Origin: Porpolomopsis calyptriformis
Taxonomy: Eukaryota; Basidiomycota; Agaricomycetes; Agaricales; Hygrophoraceae
Length of the DNA: 64,000 bases
Assembly (NCBI GenBank): GCA_951640195.1
Contig: OX621169.1
Location: 992,001-1,056,000, forward strand
Direction of reading: 5' to 3'
The first letter of the stretch is position 1. Each line of letters begins with the position of its first letter. This document shows positions 41,266 through 53,165 of this stretch, piece by piece. The position numbers and the translations under genes are program-made. Below the pieces are notes generated by a model that did not search any database, was not told the origin of the DNA, and saw only the letters and a list, made by a program, of their open reading frames with translations.

Positions 41266-41994
41266 TCAAACTTGGGCGGTGTCGGTCGTTTCGTCCTCTG
41301 AGGCTTGAGTCGGGATTTCCTCAGTGGTGGAGGCCTCGATGACCACTGAGAGGGAAGCGATGGGGGTAGCTTCCGAGGCCGCTTCAATGGGGGAAGGGGC
41401 TCAGACTGTTGCGATGTCGTCGTCGTCCGGGTATTCCAAGTCGAGGTCGATGGGGTACTCGACTGATGCACCGTACTCGATTAAAGTTTCTGTCGTCGCA
41501 AGGTCTCATTGGGCTCAGAGGAAATCCTCCCTGGTGAGCCGTTCAGACCGGCGACTTTCTTCCACGAGCTTGGCGATGATGGCGCGGGTGGTGACGTCGT
41601 AGCAGTTGACCCACGTTCGTCTCTTTTGACGTTGGAGTTCCCAAACTTTCAACTCACTTTCATCCCAACGATTCTTCCAAAATAATGTGCTCTTCTCCGA
41701 CGCCTTGAGTTCGGCTTTCAGAACTTCGCGTTCTTGACGAAGTTCACGGTTCCAATTGCTGACGCTGTTACTGTGGACCGTGAGGCGGGAAATGGTGACG
41801 GCGGGGTCTTCGGGGGGAGGGGTCTGAATGGTGTAGAAGTCTTCCACGCGTGCGCGAGCTTGTCGACGTAATTGCCGAGGAGAGGAAGCAGAGGTGGAGG
41901 GACCAGGAGTGGGGGAGCGAATGGCGGCAGACGAGGGGATTCGTCCAGCGCGTCGGATGGTGACTTGAGGAGAGGGAGATCGAGTGGCAGGCAT
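41266..41994 (-). pseudogene. ORF3 of insert C, with stops
   Basis: Begins MPATRSPSPQVTIRRAG like ORF3 of insert A and is collinear with it through the Ser/Pro-rich head and the coiled coil (NWNRELRQEREVLKAELKAS). It is interrupted after REDFL near 41515 (TGA) and again a few codons later. A deletion removes part of the FFKEYPME region. Confidence 0.8.
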
Positions 41995-42189
41995 TATGGA
42001 CGATGGTTCAACGATGTTGGTGTTGGGAACAATAGTGTTGAGTAAGTTCGTCGAAGGTGGGGAAGGACTGGATGGAATCGTATCAACGACTCTGAGTTTA
42101 TAAATGCCAACTCGACCTAAAAATAGAATTCGGAAAATGGACAGCCGGAATGATGACGAACGAGCTAAGTCGCCGTTTGAATTGAGTCT

Positions 42190-45100
42190 TCGTAAGTCTT
42201 CACAATTTCCTTGGCGTGTCATAAGACGTTCGATCGTTCTTCCCAAGTAGCTTCTTCGATTGGATAACCTTTCCACTTGACCAAATATTTTCGTCGGCGT
42301 TGAGCTCCAGAGTGTTGAAGAATAGATTCAACTTCATATTCTTCTTCGTTCTCGATCAAATCTGGGGGAGGTCGAGATGTATCAGTAATATCAGGGTGGA
42401 GTGACTTATCTTCGACGTTCGGTCTCAGGAGTGATACGTGAAAAACCGGGTGGAGCTTCCAAGTTCCGGGGATATCGATAAGATATGCGAGATCCGATAC
42501 TTGTTTTAGGATCTTGAACGGTCCAGTTCTTCTGTTATCCAGCTTCTTGGCGGGTCGAGTCGTCTTGATGTTCTTGGTATCTAGCCAAACCAAATCTCCA
42601 ACTTTGAAGGAGGGAGAGAGTTTCCGTTTTCGATCGGCATATTTCTTCATTGATTCTGCGGCGTGTGATAGTGATTCGCCAGCACTCTTCTGAGCACGCG
42701 TGAGACATTCGTGGAAGGTGTTTGCTGCGGGGACATTACTCGGGGATTCAATTGTGATTAGTAAATGAGGGTGACGGCCATATTCTAAATAGAAGGGTGA
42801 TTGTGATGTGGCAGAGTGTTGTCGATTATTGTAAGCGAATTCGGCAGAAGCCAGCCATTCAGACCAGTCGTCTTGCATGAAATTGGTATAGAACCGTAGG
42901 TAGACCTCGAGTTCTTGATTCGTTCGTTCGGTCTGACCATCGGTCTCGGGATGATAAGCAGTAGACAGTCCAGAAATGGTTCCTAGGAGTTTATTGAGGG
43001 CTTCAGTGAATTTTGATGCGAATTGAACTCCACGATCGGAAATGATCTTCTTTGGCCATCCATGATGTTTCCAGATGTGATCACGGAAAAGTCGGGCAGC
43101 GCCTTCTGATGAGAGATTGGAAGTCGTCAGAATAAAGTGGGCTCGTTTTGTGAAACGATCGACGACGACCATCACGGCATCATATCCAAGTGAGTCAGGT
43201 AGTTGAACAATGAGATCGACGGTAATCTCGGTCCATGGTTCGGTAGCGGGGGGTATAGGTTGTAGGAGTCCTGTCAGCTTCGAAGGATAATTCTTGTTTT
43301 GCTGACAAGCGGGGCAGGACCGTACGTAGTTGATAACGTCTTGAGAGACGCCATCCCAAACAAAGTTTCGGAGCACCAGCTCCTTCGTCTTCTCAATGCC
43401 AGGGTGTCCAGCATGGGGGTAGGCGTGGGACAGTCGTATTATGTCTGTGCGCAAAGATACTTCCTCCGGCACCACAATTCGACCTTCAACATCGTGAACC
43501 AACCCATCAGCTTGGTCCCAAAACAGTGAGGCATCCTCGATTCTCTGTGAGATCTTGTTTGGTATTGGTAGCTTGAAGCGTAATCTTGCGAAAAAGTCTG
43601 GTTCTGAAAGTTTGACGATCGAATTGATCCAATGTTCATCTGCGATTAAAATCTCATCTTCCACCTCGCCTTTACCCTTGTCGAAATAATCCGGGCGCCT
43701 GGATAACCCATCGGCCTTGTTCTTTCTCCCTGGGACGTACTCGATTTTGTACTCGTATCTTGACAGAATTTCTGACCAACGGGCACGTCGTCCAAATAAC
43801 ACATGAGCAACACTGAAATATTTGAGGGCGAGGCTATCGGTACGAATTAGAAGGTCATGTCGTGAACCTTCCAAAAGATGTCGCCACGCCTTAAGACAGT
43901 CTATTATCGCTAGAAGCTCGGCGTCGTGAGTTGGATATTTCTTTTCAGCAGGGGTTAAAGATCTTGAATGAAAGCCTACGGGTTTCCATTCGTTTTCATG
44001 CAGCTGAGATAGTATTCCTCCTAAGGCAAAGCCAGAGGCGTCCGTCTCCAAGCAGTACGGCAGATCTTGATCCGGTACTTCGAGGACAGGGGCATTTGTG
44101 AGGGAGTGTTTCAGTTGATCAAAGGCGTGTTGTCGTTTGGGGGTCCATTCCCATACAGTATCTTTGCGGAGTAATTGGTTAAGTGGTTGGGCAATTTTTG
44201 AAAAGTCCTTGATATATTTTCTCCAGAAATTCGCGCTTCCGAGAAAGGATTGAAGTTGTTTAACGGTTCAAGGTTCGGGCCACTCAGCTATGGCTTTGAT
44301 CTTTTTGGGATTGGTTCCAATATGACCTTTCGTTAAGGTCATTCCCAGATAGATCACCTCTTCCTTCTCGAATTGACATTTGATGGGTTTACAGGAGAGT
44401 TTGTTCTTCTTCATGATGTCAAGAGTCTTGAACGTCCAGTAACGCAATTCTTCTAGATCATCTCTGCAGATGAGAACATCATCGATATAGATGAAAACAC
44501 AACCTGATTTCAACACTTCAGCAAATCACGTATCGATCATTCGTTGGAACGTAGCTGGAGAATTCCGCAGACCGAAGAACATCACTCTTGGAACATAGAG
44601 TCCTTTGACCGTGTTGAAGGCGGCTTTCCATTCGTCACCTTCTCTGATTCAAATGTTATTAAATCCCCATCGGATATCCACGACTGTGAATAGTGCAGCA
44701 GATCGTAACTTCAGTTGTTGAACGATTTGATGGAGGAGTGGTAGGGGGTATCGATCAGGAACAGTAAAGTGATTCAGATAACGGTAGTCTTCGATTGGTC
44801 TGTATCCAGCGCTTTGTCCTTTCACGTTGATTTCTTCAGCTTTCTTGCTCAGGAAGAAGGGGGCGGCTTGAGGTGAGGACCCTTTGAATATTCGTCCAGT
44901 AGCCACGTTCTCTTCCAGAAACTTCTCTAGGAAGTCTATCTCTCGAGGGGACATTGGATAAGTCACGTCATTTTGGGGTACGAAGTTATCTTTAAGATCA
45001 ATGACGTGATCGAACTCGGAATGAGGTGGAAGGCAATCGAAGGACTCCTTGGCAAAGACACTAGCATAGTCTTTCCAATAGACCTCCGGTACAAACTTTC

Positions 45101-45701
45101 GCATATCTTCCTCCACCGTGCTGGCTCAAGATTCATCCGATTTTGAAATACTTGTTATTGCCAGCGAGACCGATTCTATCACAGAGGGCTCTGCTTCGCC
45201 GCTACAATACCGATGAGAAGTCTCTTTGCCTCTGAGAGCCAGTGTTGACTTCTCCCAATCGATACTAGGGTTTTGAGCTCTGAGCTATGGGTAGCCGAGG
45301 ATAATATCAAACTTGGATCCGAGGTCGGTCACTTCTAAACGGATCCTTTCGGTGTGTCCACCTGGAGCTTCTATCCAGACATCTGTGTCAAAAACGATCG
45401 GGCCTCCTCAGTTCTCTGACCCATCGGCATTCCGTACGGGGATTGGGGTTTCCAAATCCTGAAGAGTAAATTCGTGACGAGTTGCGAAGGTCTCGTCCAT
45501 AAAGTTTCTAGAAGCTCCGCTATCAATAAGACACATGGCGGGGACACGTCGGCCACTGTCTGAAGCTTTGATCCAAACGTCCATCGTAAGTCCTGAATCG
45601 CCCTTTTCGATAGTACCAAGAATTCGAAATAGATTGTGTGGGGTAATGGTACATCAAGTGGTATGGTCCGTAACGTTGAGCGTATTGTCCGAACCTTTTA
45701 A
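42190..45701 (-). pseudogene. pol: Pol of insert C, multiple stops
   Basis: Collinear with pol of insert A. Stops, each where A has a sense codon: 45126-45128 (AGA to TGA), near 45286 (TGG to TAG), 44526-44528 and 44268-44270 (CGA to TGA), one near 44650, and 42219-42221 (CGA to TGA, just after the chromodomain). Long sense pieces remain: 44649-45116 (N-terminal RT), 44268-44516 (FIYIDDVLICRDD) and 42219-44051 (RNase H, integrase, chromodomain RRKYLVKWKGYPIEEATWEE). The chromodomain codon that is TGA in insert A is CGA here. Confidence 0.9.
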
Positions 45702-46897
45702 AAACCCTGGGACTTCAAGTCCGCTGCCAGCCTCTTCTTTCGATCATCCGACCAATTGCATATACCAGATTTCGCCATATCCGACGGAACTTCGCTCGTT
45801 GCCAGTGTAGCGGGCGAGCTGACGTTCTCCATGTGGGGCTCAGTGGTAACGACACGTATGTCTCTGTCTCGTCCTCGTCCTCGTCCTCTGTAACCTCCTC
45901 TGCCTCGAAAGTATCCTCCTCGACGTGAGGAAGAGGTATCGGGTAAATTCTTCGCATCACTGGCAGCACGGTTTGGGCAGGTGTTCGCGAAGTGGCCAGG
46001 TTGGCCGCAGGAGTAACAATTTCCATACAGGATCGTACGGGCAGAAGAGGAAGGTTCTTCTCTTTTGATAGTGGGGGCTGCTGACGTTTGACAGGTCGTC
46101 GTTGCAGCCACGTACGATCCTCGGGCAGGAAAGGGATTGGAATATTGAGGTCAGGACGTAGAGGACTGTTTCTGTGAGGCGAGAATGTCCTTTTGATGTT
46201 GATAGCGTGTCGTGGCATCCTTCCACTCTTGAAGTGTGGCAGGGACGGCGGGGAGTCGGTAAACGTATTCAATGAACTCGGAGTCGAGTCCAGCTTGATA
46301 AAGATCGATGAGGGCGGCGTCGTTGAAACCAGTATTGACCTGTAAAGCGCCAAAGCGCAGGTTATAGTCTTCAATCTTCTTTCTTCCTTGGTGGAGGTTC
46401 TTGATGTCGTTACGAGCGCGAGACTGTCTGTCGATTCCTTCAAATGTTGATTGGAATCGAGTTACGAATGCGGCCCAGGTAGCAGTCGGGCCAGTCCAGT
46501 TGACAGTTCTCATGTCGTTGGTCTCCTTTTCTAACCAAGTTTGAGCCATCATGCCCTTCATGAAGGAGAGGGCAAAGGGAATCTTGTGTTCGTTGCGGTA
46601 TGGTTTTCCCATGAAATACAATTCGCAGCTGTTAATAAATTTGTCAACGTCTTGTTGTCGACCAGTGAACTCGTTGGGTTTGGCCATCTTTATCTCGATG
46701 GTGGGAGCGGCAGGAGGTTGGGGTTGAGGCCCTAGTGGGGGTTGAGCTTGGGCGGCGAGTTGTTGATAGAGATCTTGGATCTCCGCCGCTTGGTTCGCAT
46801 TCGAGGCCTGAAGGTTGGCCATCTCCCTCCGCAAGTCGTTCATGACTGTGAGGATTTCATTGAGGTTGGGAACAGGGGGGTTAGCGCGAGAACCCAT
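45698..46897 (-). pseudogene. gag: Gag of insert C
   Basis: Starts MGSRANPPVPNLNEILTVMN; capsid-like region as in insert A; stops at 46151 within the linker (TGA), then continues to the zinc knuckle CYSCGQPGHFANTC and Arg/Gly repeats, ending LKSQGF-TAA with the same GGGTTTT heptamer. Confidence 0.88.
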
Positions 46898-47248
46898 TGG
46901 ATTTGGTGATGGTGAAGGTGAAGGTGTTGTTAAGGGTGAAGAAGGTCGAGTAGGTTGCTGAAACGGAAAGGGTTGATATCTAACAGTAGGGGGAGTGATG
47001 GGACGTTGTGACTGGGCGGCGGCGAGTAAGCGAGTTGTTTCGCTTCGAGTTCTTCCTAGAGTCTGTGTAATACTTGGTGGAGGAGAAACTTGACTAGCCT
47101 CCTCGTTTGGGTCTGGGAAGATTTGGGTTTGTGAGTAGAGTGACTGAGAAAGTGGATTGTTCTGCTCAGAGGGATCGTAAAGGTCCTGGTCGTCGTCATC
47201 CAGTGTTAAGGCAAAGGTGGATCAAGTAAGGGGGAGAGAGCAAGAAGG

Positions 47249-47259
47249 AAGTCTGATTC
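47249..47259 (-). other. Primer binding site of insert C
   Basis: GAATCAGACTT on the minus strand, one base after the 5' LTR; complement of AAGTCTGATTC at 47360-47370. Confidence 0.75.
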
Positions 47260-47260
47260 T

Positions 47261-47671
47261 TGTTATAAACTGGTTGTCAATGAGATGGTTTTACTTCAGA
47301 GAGCTCTGTCCCAAGACGATGATAATGTCTCAAGTCCTAGTTATTGGGTTGCTAACGAGGAATCAGACTTAAAGTCTGAGTACGACTAACTAGGGGTTTA
47401 TATACTGACTACGCTACTGCGGATGAGTCAGTGTAAACACGAGGAATACATGCGACGAGTAGAGATAAACATGATAAGGGACTCGGAGCATGTGAAGAGA
47501 TGAAACATGATTGTCGGAAATGAAATGAGTCCTATCTCGGGTATATGAAAAGATACGGAATTGTGGGGAATCCCTGGGGAATCCCTGGGGAATCCCAAGT
47601 GGAGATAAGACCTGTCCGACTAAGCAGTAATGACTAACATAGAGAGGAAATGAAAATTTACGTCCGTGACA
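47261..47671 (-). repeat. 5' LTR of insert C
   Basis: 411 bp. The predicted promoter is TATATAAA at 47404-47397 on the minus strand, 34 nt before AAGTCTGATTC. A palindrome CAGACTTTAAGTCTG sits at the predicted start site. Confidence 0.93.
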
Positions 47672-47676
47672 GAAAC

Positions 47677-50600
47677 AGAAAAAATTACCTTTAGCCAGTG
47701 CCCAAAGTTTTGTCAAAACAAGAAAAGAAGGAACTGCAAGAAAATGAAGATCCAGAAAATTAGAATGGAAGAAACAGAAATGGAATATTGGAGTCCAGAT
47801 CTAGACAATACCTGGATACGAGAATGGAATGTACTAGGAGAATATCAACCCGAAAAAGGCAACCAGATCTTGATTCCAAAGAAAGGACTAGACAAACGAA
47901 TAGCAGCAGGTTTCACAATATCTCAGAAGGTAGCAGAACCGACCACCATCAAAGAAGGGGCAAAAACCTTTGAAGAACTGGTGCCAAAGTCTCTACATGA
48001 CTATAGGGACGTCTTTGATAAAAAGGCATCGGAAAGACTACCACTTAGAAAAACGTATGATCACCCAATCAACCTTATACCCGAAAAACCACTACCCAAT
48101 AAAAAACCCTATGCAATGGAACCAATTGAGGCTGAAGCGCTGAAAGAATTCATTGCTGAAAACCTAAAGAAGGGGTACATAGTTGAATCAGAATCTCGAG
48201 CTGCTTCACCAGTCTTCTTTATCAAGAAAAAGGATGGGACACTAAGACTCATAGTGGATTATCGGGGATTAAACGATGCAACTGTGAAAGATCGATACCC
48301 TCTACCATTGACACAGAGACTGCTCAATAACCTGGCTAGCGCAAAAGTCTTTACCACATTGGACGTGCGATGGGGATATAACAATATTCGGATCAAGGAA
48401 GGGGATGAATGGAAAGCTGCCTTCAATACAAAAGAAGGACTCTTTGAACCACAAGTAATGTGGTTCGGGTTAACAAATGCCCCAGCAACTTTTCAGCGAA
48501 TGATGAATACTATTTTCCGTGACCTAATTGGAAAATATGTTGAAATATACATTGACGACATCCTTATATATTCAAAAGATGAGAAGGAACAACTAGGACA
48601 TATTCGAGAAATACTCAAAAGGTTAAGAGAGAACAATCTCTTTCTCAAACCGGAAAAATGTTACTTTTTCAAAGACTCTGTGGAATATTTAGGACACCTT
48701 ATTAGCCAGGAGAAAATTGAGATGGATCCAGGAAAAGTCAGAGCAGTAATTGATTGGCCAACACCACGAAAAGTAAAAGAAGTACAATCCTTTTTAGGCT
48801 TTGCAAACTTCTATAGATGCTTCATTCCTGAATTTTCCAAAACAGTGAGACCAATCACGGAACTGTTAAGAAAAGGGAAGAAATGGGAATGGGGGGAGAG
48901 ACAGGAACAAGCATTTCAAATCCTTAAAAAGAAATTCACCACAGCACCAATTTTGGCAATGGCAAACCCAGAAGAGCCATACATCCTAGAATGCGATGCC
49001 TCAGATTTCGCCATTGGATCTATTATCTCACAATATGGAAGAGATGGAAAGATACATCCAATAGCCTTTTATTCAAGAGGAATGAATGACGCGGAAAGGA
49101 ATTATGAAATTTATGACAAAGAACTGTTGGCCATAATAGCATCACTTGAAGAATGGAGACATTATCTGGAAGGGGCGAAACATCAAGTAACTATCTTATC
49201 AGATCACCAAAATCTGCAGTATTTTGCCTCAGCAAAAACCCTGACCAGATGACAAGCAAGATGGAGCTTATTCTTGACAAGATTTGATTATATAATCAAA
49301 CATCAACCTGGAAGACTAGGTGGAAAACCAGATAAATTGTCAAGACGAGCAGATTACCAGATAGAAGGAGAAGAAAACCAGGGACAAATTCTATTGAAGC
49401 CAGAAGTTTTCAAAATAAAAGCTCTGTTTCGAGGACATATGACAACAGTCAAAGATCACCCTATACTACAAAGAATTCGAGCCTCTGAAGCTTTCGACTC
49501 TGAAATCGAAGAAGCCTTGAAAATAGTCAAAGGAGGGATGCCAAGAAAACTCAGAAAAGGATTGGAAGACTGGAACACCGAGAATGGTCTAATCCTTTTC
49601 AAAGGAAAGGTCTATGTCCCAAAAGACAAGGAAATAAGGAGGGATTTAGTACATCTGCATCATGATACCTTGGAAGGAGGGCATCAAGGAGAATACCGAA
49701 CACTGGAACTACTCACCCGAAATTACTGGTGGCCGGGAATCACGACTTATGTCAAACATTATGTGAAAACCTGTGACACCTGTAATCGAAAGAAAAGATC
49801 CTATCACAGAGCCAAAGGAAAATTGATACCAATACTGCCTTCAGAAAGACCATGGGAGACGGTAACAAATGACTTCATTATGGAACTACCCAAATTGGAA
49901 GGTTACGATGCCATCTGGGTTGTGGTGGATCAGTTAACAAAAGAAGCTCATTTTATACCAACGACTACTGAGGTGGACACAGAAGAGACAGTAAAGCTAT
50001 ATATGAATCATATTTGGAGGCTACACGGGGTCCCGGAGAAGATGATTTCAGACCGCGGAACGCAATTCACATCAAAACTAATGAGAGGAATTTTCAAGAA
50101 ACTTGGGATCGAAGGGGCCTATTCAACAGCATATCACCCTCAAACTGACGGACAAACTGAATGCATTAACCAAGAGTTAGAGCAATACCTCAGAACATTT
50201 TGTAATTATCGACAAAATGACTGGGCCAAGTTCTTACCAATGGCAGAATTCGCCCACAATAACAATGAAAATTCGTCCACGAAAAGGACTCCATTCTATG
50301 CTGCAAGGGGATATCATCCAAAGATGGCCATCCCTCAGGCCGGAAAGTCTGAAGTACCGAGAGCCCAAGATCTGACCGAAGAAATAAAAAGAGTTCAAGA
50401 AGAAATCAAGGCATTGATCAGGCTAGCCCAGAATACGATGAAAGACTATTACGATAAGAAAACGGAAGAAGTACATAGGGAGGTTGGAGATAAGGTCTGG
50501 CTGGATGCGACAAACATCAGCACTACTGCCCCTAGCAAAAAACTAGCAGATAAGAGATTGGGACCCTTTGAAATAGAAAGGAAACTCTCAGACCAAGTCT

Positions 50601-50959
50601 ACAAATTGAAATTACCAGGGATGTACCAAATACATCTGGTCTTTCATGGGAGTTTACTCAGCACTTATGAAGACTCAGAAATAAAAGGGAGAAGATTGGA
50701 AGAACCGGAGGGAATAGAAATAGAAGGGGAGGAAGAGTACGAGGTTGACCAAATCCTGGATGGGAGGCTCTGGTGAAACCAAAAACAATATTTGGTGCAG
50801 TGGAAGGGGTACTCTATTTCGGAAAACTCCTGGGAACCTGGAAGAAATCTGGAGAATGCGGCGGGAAAGGTCTCAGAATTTCATGACAAGCATCCCGACT
50901 TCAAATTTGAGAGGAGAAGAGCTTTGGGTCCATCCTCGCATAGCTCCGGTGGACTCTAG
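47677..50959 (+). pseudogene. pol: Pol of element H: RT, RNase H, integrase, chromodomain; two TGA codons
   Basis: Continues the protease fragment. Reverse transcriptase with GLNDATVKDRYPLPL, LDVRWGYNNIRIKEGDEWKA and EIYIDDILIYSKD; RNase H ECDASDFAIGSIISQ. TGA at 49250-49252 where TR[R]QARW is expected. Then HQPGRLGGKPDKLSRRADYQ, integrase zinc site HHDTLEGGHQGEYRTLELLT with CDTCNRKK, DDE core with VTNDFIMELPKLEGYDAIWV, SDRGTQFTSKL and TDGQTECINQELEQYLR. A second TGA at 50774-50776 lies in the chromodomain [38 protein letters not shown] (split by the stop). The frame ends TAG at 50957-50959. AT-richer codon use than inserts A-C sets H apart. Confidence 0.92.
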
Positions 50960-50970
50960 GGAGGGGGTAA
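50958..50970 (+). other. Polypurine tract of element H
   Basis: AGGGAGGGGGTAA directly before the 3' LTR; primer site for plus-strand DNA synthesis. Confidence 0.8.
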
Positions 50971-52680
50971 TGTCATGAAATTGGCGTTCACTCTCTTAAA
51001 ATTTCTCTCTTTTCTTCGTTCTTTTCTTTTCTTTCTTATGACAGTTCTTTTGGAAGGGAGGCTGTCTTTATTGGCAGCGGAAACTACTTGTACAAAGGGA
51101 GGAGTCCATGTCTGACTAGCTAATTATACTAGTCCGTCTTGGCAATCTCCTGCACCATACTGTCCCTCAAAAACTCTACAAAACTCAACACTACCTGACC
51201 ATCTATTGCAGCCAACTTATTACCCCAGTAGATTGCCCCATTGGTGTCAGCGCCAGAGGCCTGCAACTCGGCGGCCTTCCCTTCTACGAAACTCATCGCT
51301 ATCTTTCTCGCTTCCTCACCCAACCAATCATTGGTGGGACTCCATAATAAACTGGGAGGAACTTCTTCCTCCTCGATCTTGACGTTGACGTTGGTCAACG
51401 ACGACGACAAATCCTCAACTAAAAAAGACAGGGAATCAACAACTATGAAGAGGGCGAGAGAGTTAAAGACTCACCACTAGACAAAACACTTGTTGGACCA
51501 GGGGTCCAAGGACAGAAAGGGGGGCTGGTAGCCAAGTCCTCAGGCTTAGCATCATCAAAGGGGAGGGGATACCCCCAACGGTCGGAACTCCAATCAACTT
51601 GCTCCTCCAAAGGGAGCTTGGAGGTGGGAGGAGGGGCGTCATCATCCCAAGCTAAAAAGGGAAAGCCTATTATCAATAAACACGGACTAATAAAGACAAA
51701 ACAAAATACATACCAAGCGGATCCTCCATTAAGCCACAAACATGCTGGATCAGCCAGCGAACATACAGACACTTTCTGACCTTATGCTTGCCACCGCAAG
51801 CAAAACAGGAGAAGGAAGACCAGCAGAGGTCGGCGTCGGAAGGGATGCGCTGAAGGTAGTAATGAAACGAATCACAATCGAGAAAGACAGGAGCGGTGCG
51901 GTGCACCACTCCAGACTGCTTGAAGAATCGGACGTAGTGGCCTTGGTGGGAGGGAGTCATGATGAATTGACAAAGATTGAACTGAAGCATAGGGATACAA
52001 CCCCACACCTTTTATATGCTCAGACACAAAGGGAAGACCAAAAGGAGGTTCCTCAGTCAAAGAAGAGAAACCCAATACGCTGGACAAGAGATAGAAACAG
52101 TGGCAATCTCATGACTAGAAGAACAATAGGAACCAGTCATGAGACAGCACAGCCTGATACTGCGGAAGGCTATGCCCAATAGAGTTGAGTCATCAAAAAC
52201 AACACAGCCTTCCACAGTATGACTAAGAACAATGGCAAACCTTAAACCGGAGGCTGTGAACAATAGAAAATGGGGTGACTGCGGAAGCTGACTCATAGTG
52301 ACTCCTATTTTAGAAATACTATATAAACCCTGAGGGCGAAGCGGATCATCACTTCATCCTCCTGTGAGATTACTTGTAGTAGCACGAACGCAATCAGAAT
52401 CATCAGACTTCTTTTCCATCAGAACAAGAAAAGAGAAACATAAACCCATAACTACTGAGCCAATCGTTCATGCCCATATTCCCTAAACTCTCAGCAGAGG
52501 CACGCAACGGATTTAACTCGCAGAACAACTTCTTTGTAGAAGTAAAACTTAACTCCGAAGGAATCATCACCCTTTACGAGGATGTCCCCATCAGAACTTT
52601 CTTCTACATCCTACTAGACTTATTAAGCTCCAAGGCCTGCCTTGTGATTGACGAAAAGACTTGCAACTACAGTTGTGACA
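50971..52680 (+). repeat. 3' LTR of element H, uninterrupted
   Basis: 1710 bp. It contains near 52110 the sequence CTCATGACTAGAAG, the empty version of the site occupied by insert A in the 5' LTR. Confidence 0.95.
51129..51960 (-). CDS. Antisense three-exon gene inside the H LTR (3' copy)
   Basis: Same structure as 22921-23752, offset by 28208 bp: same start, both introns with GT-AG ends, same stop, no frameshift or stop gained. Differences from the 5' copy in the protein are few, for example S to G and S to L in exon C, C to R and N to D in exon B, and P to L beside the zinc-knuckle-like CFACGGKHKVRKC, which is unchanged. This copy keeps its full upstream LTR sequence. Confidence 0.55.
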
Positions 52681-52685
52681 GCTTG

Positions 52686-53165
52686 GTTCTCACACCATCC
52701 CCCATATCTGGGTTTCTACACTTAAGTATGTTACTGAAATGTCTAGTACATTAATTTTTCAAGGTTCTATAGCTACAAATTAATGTACTAGGCATTTCAG
52801 TAACATACTTAAGTGTAGAAACCCTACTACCAATTATAAATTCAATTGAGACCCCTACCTGATCCCCTTGCACCACCCTTACATGCAAACAAGAGAGGAC
52901 ACCTTGAGGTGGTGTGTTAGAATTGATTTGTAGGAACAGCATAGTTGAAGCTAGGAAGAGGGATAGCCTTGGATCACAAATTCTGCCACTAACTACTAAG
53001 ACCTGGAAAACAATGAGAGGTTGGGTTGCTTCCATATGCAAGAGCTTTCTGGGTTAGGGGGAAGGGTAGACTATGGAATCACAGGATGGATTATAGCATT
53101 AAATACTTTAGCTAGGCAAGTGAAAGAAATATTTTGGGATAGACCTGTTTGACAATACACTAACC
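52686..53165. other. Intergenic foldback region at the insertion site of element H
   Basis: No gene is supported. It contains a 48-bp inverted repeat with one mismatch (52710-52757 and 52777-52824, 19-nt loop), the right arm (52831-52900) of the larger split inverted repeat, and the right half of the GAGAACCAAGCTTGGTTCTC palindrome that held the target site. Confidence 0.7.

Larger units (their letters stand above)
40832..47671 (-). mobile_element. Insert C: second copy of the A family, decayed
   Basis: 6840 bp, in minus orientation, LTRs 47261-47671 (5', 411 bp) and 40832-41231 (3', 400 bp); the 11-bp difference is one extra GGAATCCCTGG-type repeat unit. Target duplication GAAAC (40827-40831, 47672-47676). 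Same gene order as insert A at high identity, but with many stop codons in gag, pol and ORF3. Older than A. Confidence 0.94.
22763..52680 (+). mobile_element. Element H: Ty3/gypsy chromovirus with 1.7-kb LTRs, interrupted by three others
   Basis: The two LTRs begin TGTCATGAAATTGG and end ACAGTTGTGACA; each is 1710 bp once insert A is removed from the 5' copy. The flanking target duplication is GCTTG (22758-22762 and 52681-52685). Without inserts A, B and C (each with one target duplication) the element is about 8785 bp: 5' LTR, primer site, gag, pol with protease, RT, RNase H, integrase and chromodomain, polypurine tract, 3' LTR. Removing the inserts restores continuous frames at both internal junctions. 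By eye the LTRs differ at about two dozen sites, all transitions. It is the oldest insertion of the nest and is no longer autonomous (stops in gag and pol). Confidence 0.92.
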
